The notes under the pieces were generated by a model. That model was given only the letters and a program-made list of their open reading frames with translations, made no database searches and had not been told where the DNA came from. From a virus, in the IMG/VR virus record IMGVR_UViG_3300031379_000001, positions 1-61,540 of that record: DNA of 61,540 nt. One strand, written 5' to 3'. Shown piece by piece: positions 16,904-27,161 of this stretch (position 1 is its first letter; the number at the start of each line of letters is the position of its first letter). Made by a program: the position numbers and the translations under genes.

Positions 16904-17770
16904 ATGGGAACTCCAAGTAAAATACATGTAGGTGCTGGTAATATTAATTTAAATCCTGACTCTTCACCAATTGATTTAGGTTACACTAGTGAAGGTGGTA
17001 CACTTACATATAATGCAGAAATAGAACCAATTTCAGTTGACCAAGTTTTAGCACCAGTAGGATATTTTATTCCAGCAGAGGAATGTATGTTTGAATCAAT
17101 ATTAGATGAATCTGGTGTTGATACAATGCAATATACAGTTGTTGGAGGTACTAAAACAACTCAGGCAGCTGGAGCGGGAGATAAAGGATATGATAAATTA
17201 GAATTTGGTGGTCAATATATATTAACTGATTATGTTTTTGAATATTTTGCACCAAAAAGAAACGCATCTAATTTATATGTAAGAGTTAGATTATATAAAG
17301 TTAATATTAGTCCTAATTTAGAAACTGTATTTAAAAAGGATGGTAAAACAGGTTGGAAATTTACTTGTAAAGCTGCTGCCGATACAACTAAGGACGCTGG
17401 TAAACAATTAGGTTATTACTTAGAAGAAACAGCAGATTTAACAGGTACTACACCAACATTAGCAGTAAGTTCAACAGTACCAGCAGATGCAGCAGCAGCC
17501 GTCGCAGTTGATGCCACAATTGTTGTAACATTTAATAGAAATGTTCATCCAGAATCAGTAATACAAGGTAATTTCTTAATGGCAGAAGCGGACGGAACTC
17601 CTGTTAGTGGTACAGTTAGTCAAACTGATTCAGACGAAGTAACATTTACACCAGATGCTAATATGGATGGTTCAACAGTTCATATTTTTGCTATTAGTGA
17701 AAATGTAAGAGCTTTAGATGATTATTCACCTATGGCTGACAATGAGATCATTAATTTTACTACTGCATAA
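16904..17770 (+). CDS. Major tail tube protein with C-terminal Ig-like domain
   Basis: 288 residues. Residues 1-185 form the tube domain. From about 188 (TPTLAVSSTVPADAAAAVAV onward) the sequence matches a Big_5-type bacterial Ig-like domain, with ATIVVTFNRNV and VTFTPDANM. Ig-like additions on tail tubes are displayed outside and can bind cell-surface glycans. Behind AAGGAAGGGG. Confidence 0.82.
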   Translation: MGTPSKIHVGAGNINLNPDSSPIDLGYTSEGGTLTYNAEIEPISVDQVLAPVGYFIPAEECMFESILDESGVDTMQYTVVGGTKTTQAAGAGDKGYDKLEFGGQYILTDYVFEYFAPKRNASNLYVRVRLYKVNISPNLETVFKKDGKTGWKFTCKAAADTTKDAGKQLGYYLEETADLTGTTPTLAVSSTVPADAAAAVAVDATIVVTFNRNVHPESVIQGNFLMAEADGTPVSGTVSQTDSDEVTFTPDANMDGSTVHIFAISENVRALDDYSPMADNEIINFTTA

Positions 17771-17830
17771 TTTTGATATATAATATGATTATGGTAAAAT
17801 GATAATAATATTAATAACAGAGGTGAAATA

Positions 17831-18274
17831 ATGAATAAAAAGAATACTCTTAATAATGAACAAAAAAAGCAAGTTTTTGAGGTAGCTAAAAAAAGAAGTG
17901 AAAGAGATAAAATAGTAAACAAAGGAATAGAAGTACCATTCGGTAATGTTACAGTAACATTGACTGCATTAGACTGGGATGCATCAAATGAATTTGAAGA
18001 TACAATAGTAGAACTATCAAAACGGTTTAGTTTTTTAACTGGTAGCGATATTATGAAAACTGGAATTGATGCGTTAATTGAAGTAGTGGTATCAATATTG
18101 AGAGATGATTTAGTGAAATTATGTACTATAGCAACTAATGGTAAAATAACTATAGAATATATTAGGGAAGTAAAAGCTGTTAAAAATGATGTTATAACAG
18201 TCGTAATAAAAGCATTTGAAGCAAATTATAGTTATCTAAAAAACTTGATGACCCTAGCTCAAGGATTGAAATAA
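17831..18274 (+). CDS. Tail assembly chaperone, short form
   Basis: 147 residues; the lambda gpG-equivalent by position between tube and tape measure. Soluble, mixed helix and strand. It carries a canonical slippery heptamer near its end (18238-18244), so it is also the N-terminal part of a longer frameshift product. Confidence 0.8.
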   Translation: MNKKNTLNNEQKKQVFEVAKKRSERDKIVNKGIEVPFGNVTVTLTALDWDASNEFEDTIVELSKRFSFLTGSDIMKTGIDALIEVVVSILRDDLVKLCTIATNGKITIEYIREVKAVKNDVITVVIKAFEANYSYLKNLMTLAQGLK

Positions 18275-18540
18275 ATCAAAGAAATGTAGGCTGGGGTAAT
18301 ATTTTTGATGAAATAATGAGTGAATATAATATGTCAATCACAGATGTACGGAAATTGACAAGGGAACAAATGTTTTTGTTTATTGAAAAGATAAGAGATC
18401 GAAAAGAAGATGAATTAAAAAATGAAGTTCGTTTACATGGTGGAAAGTGGAAGACTAACGGATTAGATACAGATGGAGCAGTACCAATTGAGGATATAAT
18501 AGATTCTCAAAAGAAACTAGGTAAACAAACAACTATGTGA
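17831..18540 (+). CDS. Tail assembly chaperone, -1 frameshift form
   Basis: A shift of -1 at A AAA AAC (18238-18244, in phase with the upstream frame) joins the 147-aa frame to a second frame that stays open to 18540. That frame has a stop (TAG) only five codons before the heptamer and an ATG at 18316 without a clear SD, as expected for an extension rather than a separate gene. This matches the G/GT arrangement of lambda-like tails. The extension is charged and helical (LTREQMFLFIEKIRDRKEDE). Confidence 0.8.
18238..18244 (+). promoter_or_regulatory. -1 ribosomal slippery site
   Basis: The heptamer A AAA AAC is in the X XXY YYZ register of the upstream frame. tRNA re-pairing after a -1 step keeps base pairing for both sites. 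No other heptamer fits in the short window where the two frames are both open. Confidence 0.8.
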
Positions 18541-18561
18541 TTTAACTTTTGTAACAAGTAG

Positions 18562-18597
18562 TAAGCCGATTTATAATTTTTTATAAATCGGCTTTAT
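18562..18597 (+). terminator. Hairpin between tail chaperone and tape measure
   Basis: TAAGCCGATTTATAA pairs with TTATAAATCGGCTTTA across a short T loop. A strong stem but few T residues after it, so partial termination or attenuation is likely. Confidence 0.65.
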
Positions 18598-18619
18598 TAA
18601 TAGAAAGTGAGGTGATCTA

Positions 18620-21600
18620 ATGGCTACTATAGGTGATTTAATATTAAATTTACGAGTTGATGGTGGTAATCAAGCAGCTAGTACTATGACTAATCTTGGA
18701 AGTAGAATTCAAAAATTTGGAGCAAGTGTTAGTAATGTTGGAAGAACTTTAACAAATTCATTAACTAAACCAATTTTAGGTTTAATAGCACAATCAATTA
18801 AACTGGCAGTAACTTTTGAACAACAGATGTCTAGGGTGCAAGCTGCATCTAATGCTAGTGGTGTTGAGATAGAAACTTTAAGAAAATTAGCATTAAAAAT
18901 GGGTATAAATACAACTAAAACATCAACACAAGCAGCAGAAGCAATGGAACACATGGCAAAAGCTGGATGGGATGTTGGTAAAATTCAAAAAGGAATAGAA
19001 CCGATATTAAGAGCTAGTGAAGCTGGTATGATGGACTTAGGATTAACATCTAACTTAGTAACTAAATCTATGGGTGCATTGGGTATAGGTGTAAATGATA
19101 TAACACGTTATTTAGATATAGCAGCTAAAACATCATCAAATAGTGAACAAACTTTTAGAGAATTTTTAGAAGCAATGCAGATTGCTGGTGGTGTATTTAG
19201 TAATTTTAAAGTACCTTTAGAAGAATCTGCATCATTATTATCTACATTAGCTAAACGTGGATTTACAGGCACAAAAGCTGGTAATGCTTTAATATCTGTT
19301 TTAAATAATTTAACAGTTAAAACAGGTGCATCTGGTAAAGCTATGAAAGCATTAAATATTGAAGCGTATGATGCTCATGGTAATTTTAGAGGATTTACAA
19401 CAATATTACAGGATATAAATAAGAAATTTAGCACTATGACAGATGAACAAAAATTAACATACTTACAGATGTTAGGTGGTAAAAGAAGAACTAAAGAACT
19501 TGCAGCAATGTTAGAGGGTGCTAAAGGACAATTAAGCAGTTTTACAAAAGAACTTTATAATGCTGATGGTTCATTAAATAAAATGGCTAAAACTATGCAA
19601 TCTAATTTAGCTGGTGAAGTTACAAGATTAAAAAGTGTACTAGAAGGTATTGGAATTATGATAGGTGATAAATTTACACCTATAATTAAAGTTGTTGTTG
19701 ATGTTCTTAAAGATTTAGCAAATAAATTTTTAAATTTAGACCCAACAATTCAAAACATCATTTTAGGTGTTGGATTATTAGTTGCTGGAATTGGTCCATT
19801 ATTGACTATATTTGGTTTTTTAATTACATCAGTTGGTGCGGTTATTGCAAGTTTAGGAGTCATAGGCGGTGTAATATCGGCAATAGGTTTACCAATTACA
19901 ATTGTAATTGGTGTTATTGGTGCTTTAGTTGCTGCTTTTGTAGGTATGTTAGCTACTAGTGAAGATGTGAGATCAAAAGTTGTAACAGTATTTAAAGGTA
20001 TTGGTACAGCAATCCAACAGGCTGCTGGATTTATTAAAACACATATAACTGATATTAAAAATGCAGTCATAGGTTTTTTTAAAGCTATATCAAGTGGTGA
20101 TACAACAACATTTAAAGATGCTATGATGAATATGATTCCACCAGAATTAAAAGGTAAAATAGATGATATTGCTATAGGTTTACAAGATTTTTGGTTATTT
20201 GTAACTAAAGTTAAAGATGCAGTTATGGGTTTTATAAATGGTGCTATTAAAACATTAACACCAGCAGTTAACGAATTAATAGAAACATTTAAAAAATTTG
20301 ATATAAACACAATAGTAATGAGTTTTAATGAATTAAAAAGTTCACTTGGTCCAGTTTTAGAAATATTAGGTATGTTAGGTGCTGTTTTACTAGGTACTCT
20401 TATTGGTGCAATAACAGGGGTTGTTAATGCTTTAGATAATTTTATTGCTGGTATATTAAATGCAGTAGGTGTAATAGGTAGTGCTATTGGTTTAATATGG
20501 AATGTTTTAACTTTAAATTTTGAAGGTATCAAAGAATCATGGGATAGTTTATGGTCAAATATGGAAGGTCTTTTAGGTAATGCCATTCAAACAATTATTG
20601 ATTTAGTTGGTGGTTTTGTTAATGGTTTTGTAGAATTTTTTAATGGTTTATATGAAACACTTGTTGGTGGTTCAATCATACCAGATATGGTAAATGCTAT
20701 TATAGATTGGTTTAATACTCTTGTTAGTTTTGTAACTGGTATAGTACAAGGTTTTGTCAATATTGTTACAACATTATTTAATGCAATGAAAAATAATGCT
20801 AGTAATGTATTTAATGCAATGAAAGCAGTTATAACAACTGTAATTAATGTTATTAAAACAGTTATAACAACTGGATTCAATGCAGCTAAAACTATTGTAA
20901 CAAGTGTAGTTAATGCCATTAAATCAGTAGTAACAAGTGGATTTAATGCAGCTAGATCAATTATAAGTAGTGTAATTAATTCTATTAAATCAGTTATATC
21001 AAGTGGATTTAATGCAGCTAAGTCAATCGTAAGTAGTGTAATTAATTCAATAAGATCAACTGTGAGTTCTGGATTTAATTCAGCTAAGTCTACTATAAGA
21101 GGTGCTGTTAATTCGGCAAAATCAGCTTTATCTAGTGCTTTTAATTCTATGAGATCAACTGTTAGCAGTGTTGTAAGTTCAGTAACATCTAAAGTTAATA
21201 CATTACGAAGTAAATTTAGTAGTGCTGTTAGTGGTGCTGTTAGTGCCATAAAAGGTGCTGCCAGTAAAATGTTTAGTGCTGGTGCTAACTTAGTAGGTAA
21301 TTTAATAAGAGGTGTAACTAGCAAAATAGCAGCATTTAAAGCTAAAGTAGGTGAATTGGCACAAGCAGCTAAAAATTTAATAGGATTTTCATCACCAACA
21401 AAAGAAGGTCCGGGAAGAACAGCGGACAAATGGATTCCTAATCTAATTAATATGATGGTTGGTGGATTAGAAGATGGTGTATCTAGATTTAGTAAGGCAG
21501 GTGCTAATTTAGCTAAAGCATTACAAAGATCAACAATGTCTGGTATAGAAACTAATATAAATGCTAGAATACCTAATCAAATCGCAGCAGCACCAACTAA

Positions 21601-21703
21601 TGTAATGTTTAAAATAGATGCTTCACATATGGATGTAGATCAATTAGGAAGAATGTTAGTAAGCAAGTTTAGATCGTATGGAATAAGGTCACAAACAGAA
21701 TAG
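18620..21703 (+). CDS. Tape measure protein
   Basis: 1027 residues. The N-terminus (NLRVDGGNQAASTMTNLGSR) and the TMP core with GGKRRTKELAAMLEGA near 285 are typical. Hydrophobic segments lie at about 380-450 and 585-630. Residues about 745-870 are tandem repeats of a roughly 21-aa NAAKSIVSSVINSIKS unit. It sets tail length (about 150 nm if the usual 1.5 A per residue applies) and is ejected with the DNA. Long antisense frames inside it are artefacts. Confidence 0.93.
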   Translation: MATIGDLILNLRVDGGNQAASTMTNLGSRIQKFGASVSNVGRTLTNSLTKPILGLIAQSIKLAVTFEQQMSRVQAASNASGVEIETLRKLALKMGINTTKTSTQAAEAMEHMAKAGWDVGKIQKGIEPILRASEAGMMDLGLTSNLVTKSMGALGIGVNDITRYLDIAAKTSSNSEQTFREFLEAMQIAGGVFSNFKVPLEESASLLSTLAKRGFTGTKAGNALISVLNNLTVKTGASGKAMKALNIEAYDAHGNFRGFTTILQDINKKFSTMTDEQKLTYLQMLGGKRRTKELAAMLEGAKGQLSSFTKELYNADGSLNKMAKTMQSNLAGEVTRLKSVLEGIGIMIGDKFTPIIKVVVDVLKDLANKFLNLDPTIQNIILGVGLLVAGIGPLLTIFGFLITSVGAVIASLGVIGGVISAIGLPITIVIGVIGALVAAFVGMLATSEDVRSKVVTVFKGIGTAIQQAAGFIKTHITDIKNAVIGFFKAISSGDTTTFKDAMMNMIPPELKGKIDDIAIGLQDFWLFVTKVKDAVMGFINGAIKTLTPAVNELIETFKKFDINTIVMSFNELKSSLGPVLEILGMLGAVLLGTLIGAITGVVNALDNFIAGILNAVGVIGSAIGLIWNVLTLNFEGIKESWDSLWSNMEGLLGNAIQTIIDLVGGFVNGFVEFFNGLYETLVGGSIIPDMVNAIIDWFNTLVSFVTGIVQGFVNIVTTLFNAMKNNASNVFNAMKAVITTVINVIKTVITTGFNAAKTIVTSVVNAIKSVVTSGFNAARSIISSVINSIKSVISSGFNAAKSIVSSVINSIRSTVSSGFNSAKSTIRGAVNSAKSALSSAFNSMRSTVSSVVSSVTSKVNTLRSKFSSAVSGAVSAIKGAASKMFSAGANLVGNLIRGVTSKIAAFKAKVGELAQAAKNLIGFSSPTKEGPGRTADKWIPNLINMMVGGLEDGVSRFSKAGANLAKALQRSTMSGIETNINARIPNQIAAAPTNVMFKIDASHMDVDQLGRMLVSKFRSYGIRSQTE

Positions 21704-21717
21704 GAGGTGTTTTTTAA

Positions 21718-23166
21718 TTGGGATTAAGACATTTATATATAGATGGTATAGCTGGTGTTGGAACAGAAATACAAATAGGCAATTCATGGACTATAGAGCA
21801 AAAAATAAATGGTAAAGATACTTTTTCATTTACTGTAGAAGATACTAATGGTGCAACAATAGAACCATTAAAAGAAATATATTTTTATGATGATACTACT
21901 TATATATGGGGTGGAGTAATAAAAACAGTAGATATATCAAAAGTAAATCCTATTAGAGCGGTTTATTCAGTTAAAGCGGAGGATTTTACTGCTTTAATTG
22001 AAAGACCTTTAATTATTAGATCATATGAAGATAAAACAATTGCACAAATAGTAAGTAGTTTAATAACTACTTACTTTAGTGCTTATGGTATAACAGAAGG
22101 TACTAATACAATATCAACAGTTATAAAACTTATTACATTTAATTATGAAAATGGCGATAATGTAATGAATCAATTAAAGAATTTTGGTAATTTTCAATGG
22201 AATGTTGATAAAGATAAAGTTTTAAGTTTTACATTAATTAATGCAATAACTAGTACAACTGCATTAACTGATGAATTAAGCTTAACTAAGAATTTAAGTG
22301 CGGATAATTATCGTAATACTCAATATGCTAAAGGTAAAAAGAAAAGAACAATATATCAATCTGAAAAACCTATGACACCTAAACCAGATGGTAAGACAAG
22401 AGAATTCTTTTCAACTTATCCAATAGCAGAAGAACCATTAATAGAAACTAATGTCAATGGTGCTGGATGGGTTGAAAAAACTATAGGTGTCAGAGGGTTA
22501 CAAACTGATAAAGATTTTTATTGGTCATATAATGACACTCAGGTTTCACAGGATGATGCTGGGACTGTTTTAACTGATGCTAATCCTACAGATGATGAAA
22601 TAAGAATTAGTTATTATGGACTTATTCCATTATTAGTTGTATCAAAAGATACAGCAGAGGTAACAGAACATGGAGCAATAGAACACTATATTTATAATAA
22701 ACATCTTGAGAACTCAATAGATGCTAAGAATTATGTTATGACTTTATTAGATAAATACGCTAATGATGCCGATCAAATTAGTTTTACAATTCAAAGTAAA
22801 ATATACAATGTAGGTGAACAGATACCTATAACAGATTCATTATTAAATATATCTGGTGATTTTTTAGCTGAAAGTTGTCAATGGAGTCCAAGAGGTGTAG
22901 ATTCAATAAATTATACATATAAAGTATTAGATGGTGTTGCTCTTGGTGGATGGGAAGAATTCTTTAAAAACTTATTTGCACCAGAAGTCATTGAATTAAA
23001 TGATCAAGAAATAGTTATAAGAATTTATGATTGGGATGAGCCAACAAATCATGATGGTGAATATACTATAACTGTTTATTCTCCATTAGTACCAGAAACA
23101 ACATTATATCCAGAAGACACACGTTATCCAAATACTTATGTGAGTGATAGTACAGTTAATGATTAA
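21718..23166 (+). CDS. Tail tip / hub protein
   Basis: 482 residues after the tape measure. Beta-rich N-terminus (SWTIEQKINGKDTFSFTVED) and the WGGVIKTVDIS segment resemble the hub domain (gp27/Tal-like) of siphophage tail tips. The C-terminus has YDWDEPTNHDGEYTITVYSP. TTG start in the GGAGGTGTTTTTTAATTG context. Confidence 0.78.
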   Translation: MGLRHLYIDGIAGVGTEIQIGNSWTIEQKINGKDTFSFTVEDTNGATIEPLKEIYFYDDTTYIWGGVIKTVDISKVNPIRAVYSVKAEDFTALIERPLIIRSYEDKTIAQIVSSLITTYFSAYGITEGTNTISTVIKLITFNYENGDNVMNQLKNFGNFQWNVDKDKVLSFTLINAITSTTALTDELSLTKNLSADNYRNTQYAKGKKKRTIYQSEKPMTPKPDGKTREFFSTYPIAEEPLIETNVNGAGWVEKTIGVRGLQTDKDFYWSYNDTQVSQDDAGTVLTDANPTDDEIRISYYGLIPLLVVSKDTAEVTEHGAIEHYIYNKHLENSIDAKNYVMTLLDKYANDADQISFTIQSKIYNVGEQIPITDSLLNISGDFLAESCQWSPRGVDSINYTYKVLDGVALGGWEEFFKNLFAPEVIELNDQEIVIRIYDWDEPTNHDGEYTITVYSPLVPETTLYPEDTRYPNTYVSDSTVND

Positions 23167-23182
23167 AAGGAGGTGTTTTTAA

Positions 23183-23731
23183 TTGTATAGAATTTATAGA
23201 CCAACTAAAAAAATACATAGAGTTAAACCAAAAAGAATTAACCAAATAATTAATGAAGCTCATGGACACAGAGGAATAATGAGAGTATGGAAATTTAATG
23301 TAGATACTGGTGAAAAAGAATTAAGATTAAATAAACATAATTTAATTATGGATGATACATTTAATTATGATATGCAATATTTAAAAGGTGTAAATATTTC
23401 TAATGATGCTAAAATAATGCATCTTGGTATAGGTGATGATAATACAGCACCAACAGGAAGTGATACAGAATTAGGAAATGAGACTTATAGAGTACCTTTT
23501 GTATCACAAGTTGAGACAGGAACAGGCGAATTAACAACAGAGTTTTATATAACTGCTACAGAATTTACAGGAACAATTGAGGAATTAGGTATATTTGGTG
23601 GAATATATTCATATGATTATGATGGTGGTCTAGGTTTAGATAGTGGTGAATTATTAGCTAGAGTATTATATAGTGATACAAAAGGTAGTAATGAAGAATT
23701 GTTGATACAAAGAATAGATACATTTAGTTAA
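23183..23731 (+). CDS. Tail tip or baseplate component
   Basis: 182 residues. The IMHLGIGDDNTAPTGSDTEL motif followed by FTGTIEELGIFG is frequent in small phage tail-tip/fibre-network proteins. TTG start behind AAGGAGGTG. In the tail cluster between hub and fibre. Confidence 0.65.
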   Translation: MYRIYRPTKKIHRVKPKRINQIINEAHGHRGIMRVWKFNVDTGEKELRLNKHNLIMDDTFNYDMQYLKGVNISNDAKIMHLGIGDDNTAPTGSDTELGNETYRVPFVSQVETGTGELTTEFYITATEFTGTIEELGIFGGIYSYDYDGGLGLDSGELLARVLYSDTKGSNEELLIQRIDTFS

Positions 23732-23744
23732 GGGAGGTTTATAT

Positions 23745-24212
23745 ATGTTAAATTTTAATAGAGATTATGAAATTCCAGAGGATGGTATAACAGATCAATT
23801 TAAACTAAATTCATATGCCAGTTTTTCTATGGAATTATTAAATATTGTAAAAGATGAAAAAAAAATGATAACAGTATATGAAATCAAAGAGTGGGAAGGA
23901 GAAAAGGAATATACTGAATTTATAGATGTAACAGATGAAGATGGTAATATAACTAAAGCTGAAAAGAAATTTAAAAAGAATGTAATAAGTTATACAGCAG
24001 TAATGAATAGCAATATACAAGTTGTTATTAATGGCAAAAGAAAAGCTAAAAAACAAATAAGACCATTACCAAATCCGGATAAAAATAAAGATCAATCTGA
24101 TTCTGGTAAAGATGTCTCTAAAAAACCATCTCAGCCTACACCAGAACCAAAACCAAATAAACCTACTAAACCTATAGGTCACACAAAAGAACCAGTTAAA
24201 AATAAAAAATAA
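23745..24212 (+). CDS. Hypothetical tail-region protein with Pro/Lys-rich tail
   Basis: 155 residues. Residues 1-105 are mixed; the last 50 are low-complexity Pro/Lys/Thr (SQPTPEPKPNKPTKPIG), which could bind a wall polymer or act as a flexible linker. No family recognised. RBS AGGGAGG. Confidence 0.6.
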   Translation: MLNFNRDYEIPEDGITDQFKLNSYASFSMELLNIVKDEKKMITVYEIKEWEGEKEYTEFIDVTDEDGNITKAEKKFKKNVISYTAVMNSNIQVVINGKRKAKKQIRPLPNPDKNKDQSDSGKDVSKKPSQPTPEPKPNKPTKPIGHTKEPVKNKK

Positions 24213-24224
24213 GGAGGTGTAGGT

Positions 24225-25994
24225 ATGTCGGTACATGGTAATTTTAACGAGTTAACTTTTGTTAATTCTACAACACCAGCAATTAACGCAGTTAATTTAA
24301 ATGCTATTGAAGCTACATTAAAAATAGCAGATACAGAGTTAGCACGTAGTTTAAGTTTTTCGTGGGATTTTTATAAAAAAATGTTTTTTAATTGTTCTCA
24401 AAAAACTATAAATAGATTCTTAACATATACTGATTGGGATAGTACTAATGGTCCAACTGTTAGTGAAGGTGGACAATCATCATCATTAATACATGGTAGA
24501 TCAGTTAAAATGCTTCAACCTAGTAATGATGAAGAAGAATTAGCTATATTTAATGCTTCACATACACAACAAGATTTAACAAAATTTGAATCAAATGATT
24601 CAGCTAATACAGATCAATTAATATGTTTACTTGTATATATATCTGATACAACTTATATAACAAGAATAACTGTAAGATTAGGAGAGGACACTAGTAATTA
24701 TTATTATTATAATTGGACTACAGGGTTAGTAAATGGATGGAATATACTTACTGTTGCTAAAAGTTCAATGAGTACAACAGGTTCACCAACTGGATGGACT
24801 GCAATAGACTATGTTGCTTACAGGGCATATTTTCAGGCTAATGCTGCAAATGAATATGTTTTATATAATCATTGTGCAATGGTTAGAGCAGATCAAACAA
24901 CAGCAACATTAATGAATCCTTTTGTTGGTAATGATTATAGTGATAATTGGGATGTTGATTTAATGACACCCAGTTCTCAATTTTTAATTTATCAAGATGC
25001 ACAATTTGAAGAAATAAGTTTACTTAGTTGTATGTTAAATGGTATTGCTTCAACTAGTCCAGATTTTATCGGTACAGGATTAATATGCTCTAGTTTTTCA
25101 GCATCATTTAGAGTAATAGCAAGAAATACAAAAGATACTCAAGGTATAATGTGGTATGTGGATGATGATAATTATTTATTATTTCATATAGATGATGCAG
25201 ATATAAACCTTAGTATAATGTACGGTGGCTCATTATCATATTATTATACATCTTATGCTAGTGATGCTTTATTAGTAGGTTCTACACTTAAATTAAATAT
25301 TGAAAAAATAGGTGGTAGTACTATTAGAATGATGTTAGAAGATGAATCTGGTAGTAATGAAACAATAGAGGTATCGGGTGATGCTTTATTATTTACAGAT
25401 ACAACAGAAGGTGAAGTGGGTATTGGTGCTTATACAACAGGTCAAAAATCATCTATACAAGATTTTGTTGTAACTAATAGAAGACCAGATAATATTAATT
25501 TACCTGAAATGAGAATAAATAATAATAAAATTTATCAATATATACAAAAGACTAGTGATGAATTAAGAGTTGCTAATACCACTTTAACAGATGATAATGA
25601 TCTACATGTAAGATTATTACCATATGGTGTATATAAAATAACTGCTAGATTTAGTTTTAGTGCCGGTCTTAATACGCCAGATTTTAAAAGTGCATGGGCT
25701 TATTCAACAGATATAACACCATTAACTTTTAAAAATATGATTGGTCCTACTGTACCTTCAACAGATTCCACAAATACATCTGTAAGGTGTACTGCATTAG
25801 CTATTGATGCAGTAACTAATTATGGTGCTGATGGAACTCATATATCACAAGCTCATGAAGAATTTATTGTATCAACTGGTAATACTGGTGGTATATTAAA
25901 ATTACAATGGGCTCAAAATACATCTATAGCTGCAACACTTACATTATATGAAGAATCTTATATGATAGTAGAAAAAATAGCAGATAATTTTTAA
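24225..25994 (+). CDS. Putative tail fibre / receptor-binding protein
   Basis: 589 residues, last gene of the tail module. Begins with NELTFVNSTTPAINAVNLNA, a common start of Bacillota phage fibres. Residues about 240-420 look like a concanavalin/LamG-type jelly roll (GIMWYVDDDNYLLFHIDD, then TVGEVGIGAYT-like end). The C-terminal domain is beta-rich. Likely role: recognition of host surface glycans. Confidence 0.7.
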   Translation: MSVHGNFNELTFVNSTTPAINAVNLNAIEATLKIADTELARSLSFSWDFYKKMFFNCSQKTINRFLTYTDWDSTNGPTVSEGGQSSSLIHGRSVKMLQPSNDEEELAIFNASHTQQDLTKFESNDSANTDQLICLLVYISDTTYITRITVRLGEDTSNYYYYNWTTGLVNGWNILTVAKSSMSTTGSPTGWTAIDYVAYRAYFQANAANEYVLYNHCAMVRADQTTATLMNPFVGNDYSDNWDVDLMTPSSQFLIYQDAQFEEISLLSCMLNGIASTSPDFIGTGLICSSFSASFRVIARNTKDTQGIMWYVDDDNYLLFHIDDADINLSIMYGGSLSYYYTSYASDALLVGSTLKLNIEKIGGSTIRMMLEDESGSNETIEVSGDALLFTDTTEGEVGIGAYTTGQKSSIQDFVVTNRRPDNINLPEMRINNNKIYQYIQKTSDELRVANTTLTDDNDLHVRLLPYGVYKITARFSFSAGLNTPDFKSAWAYSTDITPLTFKNMIGPTVPSTDSTNTSVRCTALAIDAVTNYGADGTHISQAHEEFIVSTGNTGGILKLQWAQNTSIAATLTLYEESYMIVEKIADNF

Positions 25995-26002
25995 TACAAT
26001 TA

Positions 26003-26036
26003 AAAAACCACTATATATTTTAATATAGTGGTTTTT
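26003..26036. terminator. Bidirectional terminator between fibre and endolysin
   Basis: AAAAACCACTATAT pairs with ATATAGTGGTTTTT across a 6-base loop, with A and T runs on either side, between convergent genes. CAATTAAAAA flanks its left arm, as for other terminators here. Confidence 0.88.
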
Positions 26037-26094
26037 AGGACAAAATTACTTATTAGTTATTTACTATTACCTAGTATAAGATATTAATATTATA

Positions 26095-26829
26095 TCATTT
26101 AGGATTAGTATAATAAAGTTTTTCAATTAAACCTTTCCAATTATGACCATCTTTATGAATAGTTTTTAAATCCTCTAGATAAACATTAGACCATTTTGAG
26201 ACTTCTTTTAATATGGTGTCATAATCTTTTTTAACTGGTGTATTATTAGTACCTTTGTATTTTATACCATACCATTTGCAAATTAATTTAACATAAGCTT
26301 GTACTTGATTATTAATGAATTTTTCGTAATTATTTTTAATATAATCTGCATTAGATTTATTAGTTAATACTGCTGCTTCACCTAATATGACACTTGCTTT
26401 TGTTTCTCTTATCATACCATAGTAATCAATACCAGAAGACCCTTTACGTTGCAATAAACCTCTATTCTTGAATCCACAAGATTTACACATTTCATTAACC
26501 CAATATTTAGCAAGGTCAATAGTTTTACTATTAGAAAATATAGAGCATAAAGCCATAGTACCATTAATATCTTTATTGTCATTACCATCATGATGAATAC
26601 TACATAATAAATAATTATTATTTGTTAGATTATTGTTATACCATGCATATCTATCTTGGATTTGACCATATATAGATATAACTTTGAATCCATAATCGTT
26701 TATTACTATTGGTCTAAGCCTTTTGTATACGTCCATGTTTAAGTCACGTTCTGATAGTCCATTAGCAACAGCACCAGTGTACACAGGATCGTCAATATGA
26801 CCTACATCAATACCGACAATTTTATCCAT
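26095..26829 (-). CDS. Endolysin, N-acetylmuramoyl-L-alanine amidase
   Basis: 244 residues; Amidase_3-type zinc hydrolase that cuts the peptidoglycan stem peptide from the glycan. Likely zinc ligands are in GIDVGH (residue 11), LSERDLN (Glu) and SIHHDG, and the general base Glu is in ILGEAAVLTN. The C-terminal 60 residues (after a KYKGTNN linker) may be a small wall-binding or helical domain. Translated behind AAGGAGGG from the minus strand with the XhlA-like gene upstream. Confidence 0.88.
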   Translation of the reverse strand: MDKIVGIDVGHIDDPVYTGAVANGLSERDLNMDVYKRLRPIVINDYGFKVISIYGQIQDRYAWYNNNLTNNNYLLCSIHHDGNDNKDINGTMALCSIFSNSKTIDLAKYWVNEMCKSCGFKNRGLLQRKGSSGIDYYGMIRETKASVILGEAAVLTNKSNADYIKNNYEKFINNQVQAYVKLICKWYGIKYKGTNNTPVKKDYDTILKEVSKWSNVYLEDLKTIHKDGHNWKGLIEKLYYTNPK

Positions 26830-26845
26830 AAAAAACCCTCCTTTT

Positions 26846-27073
26846 TTAATTGTTACCTAAAAATATAGATATTATACCTATTAAACATATAATTACGCTC
26901 ACTAAAGAAGATATGACTAATGTAGTATTAGTTTTTAATGTTTTTCTTAGTTCGTCTATTTCTTTTTTTTGTTCATCATTTGAATATTTTAATAATTCAA
27001 TTTTAGTATTTAATTCTAGTATATATCGCAATTGATGGCAATCTTTACTACTATTATTTGATGTTTGAGTCAT
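26846..27073 (-). CDS. XhlA-like holin/lysis accessory protein
   Basis: 75 residues: a heptad-patterned coiled coil (about 15-48) followed by one C-terminal membrane helix (about 52-72) and a short tail. This is the XhlA/haemolysin-like layout found next to endolysins. Ends 16 bases before the amidase start, so one operon. Confidence 0.75.
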   Translation of the reverse strand: MTQTSNNSSKDCHQLRYILELNTKIELLKYSNDEQKKEIDELRKTLKTNTTLVISSLVSVIICLIGIISIFLGNN

Positions 27074-27104
27074 AATAAAACCTTCTTTACATTAGTATGT
27101 CTAC

Positions 27105-27134
27105 ATTTTATCATACATTATTATTTATTATCAA
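27105..27134 (-). promoter_or_regulatory. Minus promoter of the endolysin operon
   Basis: On the minus strand TTGATA (27129-27134), 18 bp, TAAAAT (27105-27110). It is a near mirror image of the plus promoter at 27162-27190. Confidence 0.65.
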
Positions 27135-27161
27135 TAATGTATACAATATGGCATTATATTA

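Noticed and set aside
19750-21429. Two long minus-strand ORFs of 278 and 280 codons opposite the tape measure gene
   Set aside because: Antisense shadows of a low-complexity, TAA/TAG-poor gene; no RBS and biased composition.
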